64,000 nucleotides of DNA from Struthidea cinerea. Taxonomy: Eukaryota; Chordata; Aves; Passeriformes; Corcoracidae. Each line of letters opens with the position of its first letter. Position 1 is the first letter of the stretch. A model generated the notes under the pieces. It saw only the letters and a program-made list of their open reading frames with translations. It had not been told where the DNA came from and made no database searches. Position numbers and translations under genes: made by a program. Location: assembly GCA_013397865.1 (NCBI GenBank), contig VZTI01003651.1:419890-483889 (forward strand). Reading direction: 5' to 3'. Positions 51,301 through 63,300 of the stretch are shown here, piece by piece.

Positions 51301-54300
51301 CAAAGGGGCAGCAGCTTGACCTACTTACCCATAAATGTGGGGAGAGACTCAGACAACCTCTATGAACCGACAGACAAAGAAAACAAACCTATTTTTCATA
51401 AAAAAGGGGGCAGGGAGGAGGAAGGAAAGCAGCAAACCTGAGCTATCTCCTCAGTTTTTCGTAATTTTTCTTCCCAGGTCACGGTCATCTCCTGAATCAA
51501 CTTTTCCGATTCCTCCAATCGTTCTTTTAACTCTGGTGATTTCATAGCCTGCAGGAATAAAAGCAAATGAAACAAGAGAAGATTGTTGTGCTTTGTGTTC
51601 TTTCCCTCTGCAGCCACACAGATGGGGCAATAAAGGCAACACGACTCATTTTGCAAGGCACACTTAGCAGTAAGTAAAGGGGTCTTTAAAACACACACTG
51701 CACGTAAAGGCAGAAGCCACCAAAAAGTTCTTTTAATTAGTTTCAAGTACAGATGTGAACGTGGAGTTTATGTGCTCCAACACAAACCAATTACATGATA
51801 CTGGCAGATTTGCACAAAGATACACACAAACCAATCTGATTTTGACATCCCAAGTGACTCATATCAAAACCAGTTTTGTTTTTAAAGATCCTGCTGCTCC
51901 ATGCCCCCTCAGCTGTCAAACCCTCAAAATGACACCTCACATCTCAGTAAGCTGCCATGCCACCACAATATTTTTATTGTTCATTTTTGTATGGCCTAAT
52001 GCGTGCAGTATTTTTTCCGTAGGAAGAATGCAGGGCTCCTGGTTATGCACCTCTGCATTTCTACATGCAGTTTGCAGAAGGAGTATCAAAGGAAGCTTTA
52101 CAATGTACTTCTGGACACTGAAATCCCATTTTCTTGCTCATTTGCCACAGCTCTAATTCTGTCTCGTGAAATATTCAAAGGCCCATGTTCCAAACAAGGA
52201 CTAATTTAAGAATAAGAAGGTACCCCCACAGCCACCCATCAGACACCCCAAAAACTGACAGGGAATCAGCATCCCCCCATCCCTGGAAGTATCCAAGGCC
52301 AGGTTGGATGGGGTCTGGAGCAGCCTGGGGTAGTGGAAGGTGTCCCTGCCCATGGCAGGGTGTTGGTCCAGGAGAGCTTTAAAAGGTCCCTTCCAACTCA
52401 AACCATTCTATGATTTTTAAACTTCCATCTCCATACGGGCATTTCCTCCTCTACTAACCTTGATCAAAAAGCCTGGGGACTTCCTCGTATCATTACTTCA
52501 TTACTGCTAACGAGGAAAATGGGTTTGGCTGGTTGGCATTTGTGCAATGCCAAGTAAACAATGGGAGGATCGTTCTCCATCAGACATTCCCTTACCACAA
52601 ACCCAAAACTCCTCACAGGAACCCAGATCAAAGAGTGGCCTCATTACACCGCAGTTCCTTCAAGAAAAGGAGCAAGCGCCAGGGTTGGAAAATCCTGTTT
52701 TAAGACAGGAGTTTCCTCTGCCTCAAGACACAACAGTCTAGGAACTGTCAGCAGATGTGTCCTGTGTGGGCTTTTTCTGCTTTAAATACCTAAATACAGG
52801 GTAAAAGGGAGGACTTTGGACAAGTGTCTGGAGGGACAAGGGGGAATGGCTTCCCACTGCCAGAGGGCAGGGATAGATGGGATATTGGGAAGGAATTCCT
52901 GGCTGTGAGGGTGATGAGGCCCTGGCACAGGTTGCTCAGAGAAGCTGTGCCTGCCCCTGGATCCCTGGAAGTGTCCAAGGCCAGGTTGGACGGGGCTGGG
53001 AGCAACCTGGGATGGTGGAAGGTGTCCCTGCCCATGGCAGGGGGTGGCACTGGATGAGCTTTAAGGTCCCATCCAACCCAAAACTACTCCATGATTCTAT
53101 GAATTCCACACAGGAAGGAAAGTGAAGCCAAGGCAATTTCCCAACCAAAAATTCATTATGCCAGAAAAAACATGGCCAGTGCAAAGGGGTGGACACTACC
53201 GAGCAGGGCAGAATGATGAAGCCCAGATACTCTCAAGGTTTAATTTGCCCATTTCTTTGGACAATTAGTGAACATTTTCACACATTTCAGCTATACAGTG
53301 GCCTGGATAACTCTCCTCATTCCCTGAAATGCCCAAATAAACCCCAAAGAAACAGGCCCAGCCTGACCCCAGACCCACAGGCTGCTTCTCTGCTGGAAGC
53401 AGGTGAATTCCCAGCTCAGGAAGGACAAGCTGGTGGCCTTGGCACAGACAAATTAAAACATGGTATTAATTTTGACAAAAAAGAGATCAAAACACAAGGA
53501 TTATAAAAGAAAAGGGGAAAAGAGGATACTTCCATACTCTGTGAGGGGAAAGTCAACTGTCACGGTCTGTTGTGGCTGTTTGGGAGAGAAAAGGACACTG
53601 ACACCAAAAGGTAAAAAAAAAACCCCAACCCTCAGCTTGGCAACTTCTATATCTGGAAATGAGCTTTGAAAATGTAACCTGTCATAGTGAGTCAGTGCTT
53701 TTGTTCACTTCAGGAAGTTATTTATGCACATTTCTGTACGAACAATTAGATGGGCAACAAATGTAATGAACTGAAAGGAGCACAAGGCTGTGAATGTGGG
53801 GTTTGACCTTTACTGTGCAGCCTCTTAACAGCAAATTGCTCTGGTTTTTCCCTGCTCTTTGTCAATGCCACTGGGATGGCAACTAGGGTGGGATTGGAAT
53901 ACTTGGGAAAGGAAATATTTACTATTTCATCCTTAGGAAACGCTACTTCATTACTTTGGACAGCTGCCATTATTTTGGGAGTACTGCTAAAAAATGAAAC
54001 AAATGGGGATTGCTTGCAGCTCTCAGAGTGCTGTTAAGTCTGTGGTTGGTACTTTAGAGGAGTTTTTTGATATTTAATATTATGATATTTGACTTGAGAT
54101 ACCTCAAAGGAACTGATAAACACACAGTGGATGCTTAGAATATTAGGCAGCTCGAATGAGAAGAGTCCAAAATCCACAAGTCATTTGCAGTATCACAGCC
54201 AGCATTCCCTGCATACCTCGTGATGCAAATGCTGTAATCATGATTTTTCTGAGCTGCAAACCAGAGGGATTACATCACCATTGCTTCGGCCCTTTGGGAA

Positions 54301-57300
54301 CAGAAGTTAGAATTACACTAATTCTTGGCCTTCCTCTAACATTTAGACCATGTTTCTCTTGAAATTTCACTGCGGAAGCAATCACAGGACAGATTGGAAA
54401 AGACCTTGGAGATCATGAAGTCCAACCTATGACCTAACATCACCTTATAAACTAAACCATGGCACTGAGTGCCATCTCCAGTCTTTTTTTAAACACCTCC
54501 AGGGACGGTGACTCCACCACTTCCCTGGGCAGCCCATTCCAATGCTCACTCACTCTTTCTGTGAAGAATTTTTTCCTAATGTCCAGCCTAAACTTCCCCT
54601 GGTGCAGCTTAAGGCTGTGTCACTGGTTGCCTGGGAGAAGAGACCAACCCCCACCTGGCTACAACCTCCCTTCAGGGAGTTGTACAGAGAAATTGCCTAG
54701 TGCCTGTAAGAGATTCAACAGCTGGAAACAAGCAGGAAAACTAACTGAAGTCACAGGACGTGGCCACACTGAATTCTTAAATATATTGGGCAAGCTCTGC
54801 CTAGAAACTACCCAGTCTTCACTGGAACTATCCATGTCTCCCTGTCCTGCACATCATGTCCTGTGCAGAGCAGAACCAAAAATGCTCATCAAGGTGTTCA
54901 GCACCTCACCGAATGCCCGTGTTTCACGATGCATGAACGGAAAGATGGAAAAAAATTATATAAAGGGACACGGAAGCATCCCCTGAACACCCTGCATCGT
55001 TCCCTCATGGAATTCCTTTTGGAGAGCGGGCTGAGACCGGGCGGTTCGTGGGATTTGCCAGGCTCCCAGCTTGTACCTCGGCCTTGGTGAGCTGCTCCCG
55101 CAGCTTCTCCACCTCCTCGCGGAGCTCGCGGATGATGCGGGCGTTGGGGTCCTCGTTGACCACGGCGTGGTTGACGATGTTCTTGGCCCTGTCCGCGTAG
55201 CGCAGCGTCGACAGCGTCTCGTCGTAGTTGTCGGCCGCTGGGCTCACCGTGGCCACCATGGCCGTCTTGCTGTTGCCCCCGAGGCTGTCCTGGAAGGTTG
55301 GGGGATGTTTAGAACCAACACTTTTATTTTGGTTTGGTGGCAAAGTTTACACAGTGCAAGTCAAGAAAAAGCCGTGATTTTCAATGCTCGTTTATGAAAG
55401 CTCAATTAGGGAACTTCATTCTCGGCTTTTGATATTCTTGGCTTTTTTAGTTTCAACAGGAATGAAAAAAAGGCCCTGTTTTGGGCTTTACAGGGCCTGG
55501 TAAGGGCTTCAAAGGTTTCTTTCTATGTCATCTGCTTAGGTTTACAAACCAGAAATGTGAACACTTCAGCACTGAACTTCTCTGACACTTCTGAGAGAGC
55601 TCAGGGAGAACTGTGATGAATTCAGAATATCTCATTTTAAAGACTGGAAGAGAGATGTCATCAATAAATACCTGAATTACTGAAAGAACTCCTCGTAAAC
55701 AATATAGCTGATTTTATTCCTATAAACTTTCAGAATGGGGCCCTTCCCTTCCCCTCACTGACACAGCTCACAAATCAAAACTGAGTTACGTAAGAAATTA
55801 CCCTCCTGGAATTTGCTTGAGAGAGAAGAAGGGCATGAAACAAGGAAGGGAGGAAACAAGGACAGAAACAAAGAAGGAAGGAAACGAGGGAGGGAGGGAA
55901 GGTGTGGGAAGGGAAGGTGCGGGAAGGTGTGGGAAGGGAAGGTGCGGGAAGGGAAGGTGCGGGAAGGGAAGGGAAGGGAAGGATGGATTCAATCTTTTTA
56001 TTGATCATAAGATCACGGTTTACAATTTTGGCCAGACACAGATATATAAAGATAAAATATTCTGGTTTGACTTTTGCAGCAGATTTTTTTTTTCTGTTTG
56101 GCTGTTTGATTTCTTTTGTTTGTTCAGAATTTTGGGGTGGGGTTTTTTGTTTGTTTGTTTTTCACCCAATATCCCTTTCTGAGACGAACTGCACTCTTAA
56201 TTTTCATCTTCAATAACCCATGAAATGTAGGTCAGGCATTGCCATTAGAACAATCTGACTGCATTAGCTGCTTGTCAAACCATTTCAATTCCAAAGCACA
56301 CGTGGAGCTTTCCCCAGCAATCATTAAAATGCCCCTTTAAGTATTTCCCCAAGACTCCCTTTTTGGCTGCGTGATGCCTAAACCAGTTTGACAGCAGTCA
56401 GGCTGTTGGCAGCACTTGGCTGTCTCTGGTCATGCAAAAGGGCACGGAACTCGTATGAAATGTAAATATATATATATTTATAGTGTCCAACACAGTCAGC
56501 ACATGCAGGTAAGTGTATTTATAGAGAAATGATCTGCAAAGAACAGCTCCCCGCGGCTTTTCTCACCCAAGGATTAGCCAATGTTTACTTCAAATTAATC
56601 CATGGCTTGGGAGGGTCCACTCTGTACCACAGAAATGTTTCTTAACTGAAAACTTTAAGAGCAACAGGAGCACATGAATCATTCCACGGGATTTCCTGGC
56701 CAAAAATTAGGAATGACACCCTGCAACTGCAGTCCCTGTTCTGCATAAAAAGATGAAGTTTGGCAGGGAGCTGGCCAGGTACTCCCCTTCCAAATCCAAC
56801 CTTAACAGTTTGCACTTTGGGAATGTCCTGTGTTGCACTAATTAGCTCCAACACAGGATGAATTTACTATTGGAATTGCAGCTCTGCTATAAAGGTGGCT
56901 GAGAACGCTGTAACAGTGATACACCAGAACCCACAATACACCCATTAGAAACTGGGCAAAGTCCCTCCTGGAGCAATTCAAGCCCAATGCCGGAGTGTCT
57001 GATAAAGTTTTATGTATAAAACCCTCGTGCTGATTTCACTAGTTTCTGTAATGATAAGCAAGAAAGGTGGACAAACAGCAAATCAGCCTCTCATTAGTGA
57101 AGAGAGTCTGTAAATGACCCTGGCAAGGCTGGGCTTGCATATGTTAGAGAGACAGAATGGAAATAAATAAGTTATTTCTAAGAATAAACTAGCTCTGTCT
57201 TCTCTAGCACCAAAAAACCAACTGAAAATGTAGAGCTCAGAAATTATATTTTTAATAGCTGCCATCAGACTTCTGATTAACACGGGAAAACAAGATGTTT

Positions 57301-60300
57301 GTGCCAATACAATTTGATTAAATCAAGAAGTTACGGAACTGACAAAGCCATTTTGCTCCCTCCACATAACCTGATGCCACTGCCCAAGCAATGGTATTTG
57401 ACACCTGGTACTTTTGTCTAAAGATCTTCAACAAAATTAAGCAAAAAGTGTCAGATCTTGAGGTCTCCTGAACTGTTTTCCCAAATTTGTGGAGAGACAC
57501 TGTATGACAGATATTCCTGCAGTTAGAACACATTTAGTCTGCTTTGGTATCATAATTAAAAGTTGAAAGCCAGGGAGAAAGAAAGCCCACCATCTCATGG
57601 CTTCTCCAAACAGGCCTCTTTAAACGAACAAATCCCTCCTTTGATCTCTAATTAAAAAAAAATGTTTAAATTTTCCCCCGTTCAAAACAAAGCTTCAATG
57701 AGAGCTTGTTTGTAAAAAAAAAACCCAAAAGCCCCCAACCCTTTTGTTGGCACTTAACGTGGCTGGATGTTGGACACAAAAAGGGTTTGCCTGAAAGGAG
57801 GCAGAACAAAAGTGGGCTCCCATTCCTGCGCCGCGTCCGGCCGGCGGCACCGTGGCCACAATGCCTCAGACAGGTGCTGAACAGGAATTGCAGTCTGCTC
57901 CCTGGATTTGCTTAGAAATGGAGCAGCATAACTAATTCCAACAAGGCTGGAAATTCATGAGGGAGGTTTCCACCCTGCTGCAGCCGCATGAGGAACCCCG
58001 AGCACACCGCAGCGAAGTGAAGCTGTGCAGTGGCTTTGTTGCCATCTTTGCAGAGAGCCAAAAAAATCACTTGTTTCTTACGAATGAGAGTAAAAATTCA
58101 GTGTAAACACAGAGAGGCAAAAACTTATTGAAACACTGAAAAAGTCTCAGTGCAAGAACACTGGGCTACGAGGTTTTGCTTTACTCAGACACTGTTTGTG
58201 TTGTGCCATTGAGATTTTTACGTGGCTGTTTGATGTCCATATCTGTTAGGGATAAATCATTTCACAAAAAATGTTCACTACAAGGCAGCACTGAGAAAAA
58301 TGAAGGTTTGAGTGTGAAGAGGTTACATGACTAGGGATTTTATTCTACTTAAGCATTGTATTCAACTTCATTTTCAGATCTCTGCAAGGAAAACTCTTTT
58401 TTTATCACCACACTCCTGCACAACCTGCGGGTCCCTTTGCCTTTTTCTTTCCTCGTGTGCAGTTAAATCCCAGGGATGTGAAATTCAAACCACACCTAAA
58501 AACATTGCTAAGAAAGGGTGGGGAAGCCAAGACAACAAAATGTAGCCAGAGCACCTACAAAAGTAAGAGGACAAAGAAAGGCTGGTGAAGCCAAAAATCA
58601 GTTTCTTCCCAGATTATTTCTTTCTACCGATAAATATCCTTAGTTGCTTCTGGATAGCAACTAAACAGAGCACAAGGGGGGGAAAAAAGAAATTTGAGGT
58701 ATATAAATCACACATTTAACAATTTGGTTTTTTTCATTTAGACTGTACAGATCTTCATCCAAGTGCCATCATGATACACTCCTTTTCCCCCCAAAATAAG
58801 ACCAAATAAGTAAGAGTCCTGTGCAGTTCAGAAAATGATTGAACTGCTCATTTCACACGAGCACCATCTCTGAAGCCTCCTGACCTGTTCCTCAGACTGT
58901 AACTGGGATAATGCTCTGCAATTACACTCTGCTGACAGAAGTAGAATATCTTAACAACTAAATTAGACAATTAGGAAAAGGTAATAGTCTTAATCAACAT
59001 CTTCACAGCTAAGCATACCAGCATGTAAAACCCAGCTGCACGCAGAAACAACCCAAATGAAATTAGCCCCAAGGTTGTGTGTGAAGCTGTACTTACACTG
59101 ACCCATAAAACACACTGCTTTTAATTTTATTTTTCAAGTTCCTTAATCCTTAGGCCATTGCAGGTCAGCAGAAGACAGGGAACATATTTAGTCTGCAGAG
59201 ACACTAATGGCTAACATCCAGCTCATTTTCCAAAGACAATTATGGTTAACACCAAACCCCGAAAACGAGGCAAAAAGCACAAGAATTTTGATTTCATTCA
59301 ATGAGACTCTTCTCCCCCTTTCCTCTCTTTTATTTCACTTTAAAAAAGAAGATTAAAAAAAAAAACTTACTTTAAGTAACCAAGTGAGCACAGAATCACG
59401 GTATGGAACAAATTTGTTCTTGTTCTTGCCAGCAGCCTGATCTGCCAGAGCAGAAATAACCAGCCCCAGAGTTGTGAGAGATCTGCCCAGAGAACACAAG
59501 CATTTATTAACAAGGGTAAATATTCATAAGTCAAATGCATATTTAGACAGTGACTTTCTCTCCAAAAACATGCTCTGAGGAAAAAATTCCTAGTATAATT
59601 TTGATCATCCTTTCTTCACAAAAGTTCCACTCCTTTTTTTTCCCAGTATGTTTTCAGTCTTAATAATCAGGTCTTCACAATGAAATCCGTGTCAGTTGCA
59701 GGAACCCAAATGCTTTTTAAAAAGATGGAGATGTCATTCCCATATCTCAGAGTATTGCATGTCAGAAAGAGAAATGGAGAGAAGGAAAGGAGAAAATTCA
59801 CTACAAGAGCTTCATCCTGTTTTACAAGTAGGTTGTATTTAGCAAGAAATGGCAATGAAAAAAGGAAAATAAATCATCTCAAAGCCTTACTTGTTAATGT
59901 TGCTTCCTTCTTTCAGCCTGTCTCCTGCAGCACCAGTTTTAGTTGCCCTTTCACTACCTGCCAAGTCCACCAGGCTCAGCTTTCCCACCTTCTCACCTGA
60001 TGTCTGGGGAAGGAACCAGGGAACAGCCACTGTTAGGTCACTTAAATCGAGTTACATTGTTTGATGCATTTTACAACATTTATTTTTGGTGTGGACTCTT
60101 GTTCCAACCCCTTTGAGAATCGCTGGATTTGAGCAGTGTCCTGTGCTAACTCACTACCTGCTGCTTCAGAAACAACAGTGAAGCCATGGATGATGTGAAG
60201 TCAGGTACTCTGGTATCTTCAAATGTCTCAGAAATCTCCAGAGGAGATGTACACAGGGCACACCAATGAAGTGCTGAACCATGAAAAATTCAGAGTTACT

Positions 60301-63300
60301 ACAAAGGAGCCACAACCAGAGACATGGGGTTCACAATCCCGTCGGGAAAACAGTCTCCCAAAATCCTCAGATTTTATACCAGGTTTCTCCTGGTTTTCAG
60401 ACATTAAGAATGAACCTGATGAGAAGCATGTTATAATTTACACATATTATGAAAATCGCAAAGTCTCCTTTATCCTCATCTGCCTCCTGGAACACGATCC
60501 CACCTAGGTATTTAAACCTGTAACGCGGATTTTGTCACAAATCCTTTTTTTTATGTCTTCGGACCCAAAACGACACTCTGAAACACCCCATGAATTTTCC
60601 ACATCCATTTGAAACTGAAGAGCCAACTGTCTTGGAGAACAGCTTGCTCACATCGTGCTCTTCTGCAGCAGCTGCACCTTCAGCACCTCAGGATCTCAGT
60701 GCAAAGCGCTGCGTTCCCGTAAACGAACGGGATAATTAGAGTCAACAAGCTTTCAAAAATGTCACCCTAAACCTCTCAAAAAACGGTGTGATCACGAAAT
60801 GTGCCATTGCCAGGACTGAAACGACCAGCAGATGGGAGAACAGGGAAATCTGTCACTGACTGGGGTCACTGGAAGGTGCAGAGAAGATGGGCAGTCACAG
60901 CGACCACTCTGCAGCCAGGCTGGGCAGGACCACACAAAAACCAGGTATGAAAAGCATGCAGAAGAGCCACAGCAAAACTGGAACGATAAACTATGGAAAA
61001 ACCAAAAAATTCAGCACAGTATGATGCTGATTTGAAGTGCAAAAGGGAAAAAAAAAATCCATATAAAGAATGGAGGAAAATTGTGTGGATAAGATCGGTG
61101 GAAACTGAGAAATTAGGAGGAAAAAAGCCCAAATGCTCATTATGTTTTCTAATATATTCAATATTTAGCTTCAGATTTGCTCTGTGGACACTCAAAATTT
61201 CTCCAAGGCTTTGAAAATATTAAAGAATTGACCAAGCACAGAACCTATCAACACAGTTTAAAGATACTTATTTCAATTCAAGTTTATCCCCATTTTCTGT
61301 GAGGGACTAAATAATATTGACATAATGTATTTCAGACACTCCTCCAAGGCATATTTATATACAAGGAAACATAAATGAAAATATTTGCAGATTTAAATGC
61401 TTTTTAGATATTTAATATAGACACAAAAAAGTATTAGTGGCATGCAATGCAAAATATTTGAAATTAGTGGTTTTTTCAGTTCCGAAAGTTGATAATTTAT
61501 ACAAACTTGCATTAAATAACCACAGGAAGGGAATTGCCAGAGGAACACTCAAGTGTTCTTCTGTTTTTCACCTATTTTATCTCTAGCCTGGACTACAAAC
61601 TGCTGCTTCCAAAGAAGCGTTCCTTTTCCCGTGAAAAACATTAAAGCAAGAGAAACATCGCAGCCTGACATTTGGACCTTGCAGCTGGATTTTCTTACCC
61701 CTGATTGCACATCATAGAGGGTGTGGGTGAGGATGATCTTGAAGACCGCGTGGGACCGACTGCTCTCCTCGTTCATGTTGGTGGCAGCCACTGTCCGAGA
61801 TTTGTTGCCCTCAGACATCAAGGACTCGATGTCCTAAATACAATTTTCACAGCCATGAGCATATCTGCATTACCATCCTTTTCAACTACCTCAAAAAATC
61901 ATCTCGTTTTGGTCAAAGACAGCAATTTTCTCACTAAGCTTCCCATTTTTTAATTCAAAAATTAAAGGGAGGAAGAAATAAAAGTGAACCCCCCCTCCCG
62001 TTAAAGCCTAGAAACCCCACAGTGTCATGACTTCACCCACTCCTCAACCTAGATATTGAATTATCAACAAAAATAATGCACCTGGCTGCACAGAGCAACA
62101 CTCAAAAGCAGAGAAAGTAGTGAGGAAATAGCAATTCATGTTTAAACCCTGTCACGTTTCAGCCTCAGTTGTCATAGTCTCAGAATGTGGAACACTGATA
62201 GAAGGCTCAGAGGTTTGTTAAACAGAACCACGCTGAACAGGTCATTATATTCCTCCAAATTTTAAGAGCTTATTAAGTGCTTTGATCTGTTGTGATGCTA
62301 GAGAAAGGTGCAGCTCCCCTGCTTTGGGGTTTCACAGCAATTCTGTAAAATAGTTAAAACCTCAGAGTCTTGGGCTAAATTTCTATTTCTCTATCTGGGT
62401 GATGCTAAAACAACTCGAAAAAACAGTCAAACAAAGGACCACCACAGACCACTAACTCCAAATTCTGGATTACACAAAGCTGCCGGGCAACATGGAAAGG
62501 CAAAGCATGAAATGTGTCCTGTCTCGGCAGGAACCACCAAGGAGCGGTGGATGAACGGCCGGAGAAACTGCAGTAGGGGGAGTGCACTGTTTTCATGTTT
62601 TGGTTAAGCTGACAGAATTCCATCCCATATTTATCCATTTTGCCCACAGTAAGTTAATGCTCCTTAGAAAACAGGGCATTTTGTGAATGCACATATAAAC
62701 ATTTACTATCCTGCAAGCAAGTTTCGCGCCACACTCTCAAGTATTTGCTTTGTAAACAACCATCAGTTCGTAATTCCAGCGCGTACTACTGGGAAGGGAA
62801 ATTACTGACTAGAGCGTGACAGGCAAAAAGTGACACAGTGGGGCACTGAGAGCCTGGCTCTGCCTAATCCTGGGCCTGTCATTAATCACAGAACACCTTC
62901 CCATGACAGTGTGAACTCATCCTAAGGCTGGGAGGAAATCTGTTCCATTCAATAGCTGAATTACTTCCAGAATTGCTGAGCAGCACAGGATGAAGGGAGT
63001 TTCTGCTCTTAGCCCTGTTCTCCCCAGGGATCACAATACAACAATCTACAGCTCTCTTGCTCTAAGATTAGTGATTAGGAGCATTTTAATAATTCTGTCC
63101 AGCTGAAGGGACAGCACCTGGTGTTTAGGATGTCAAGACAAGCCTTTCATAAAGGTGATCCTTACCTTGTAGCTAGCAACAGCTAGTTTGGATAGGCCAT
63201 CTACGTAAGGGCCATAAACACTGTGTTCTCTAACCTTTAATGACTGACGGCTTCTGGTTGGGGGAAAAAAAAGGGATTTATAAGCACATGACTGACTTAA

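Larger units (their letters stand above)
47868..51437 (-). other. KIF13B: KIF13B 3.6-kb intron between window exons 7 and 8
   Basis: Holds the solo LTR at about 49548-50347 and a short GA run near 49020. The remainder is unique sequence. Confidence 0.7.
51549..55076 (-). other. KIF13B: KIF13B 3.5-kb intron between window exons 6 and 7
   Basis: Contains three CR1 fragments (52270-52425 plus, 52805-53102 plus, 54385-54690 minus). The remainder is unique sequence. Confidence 0.7.
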
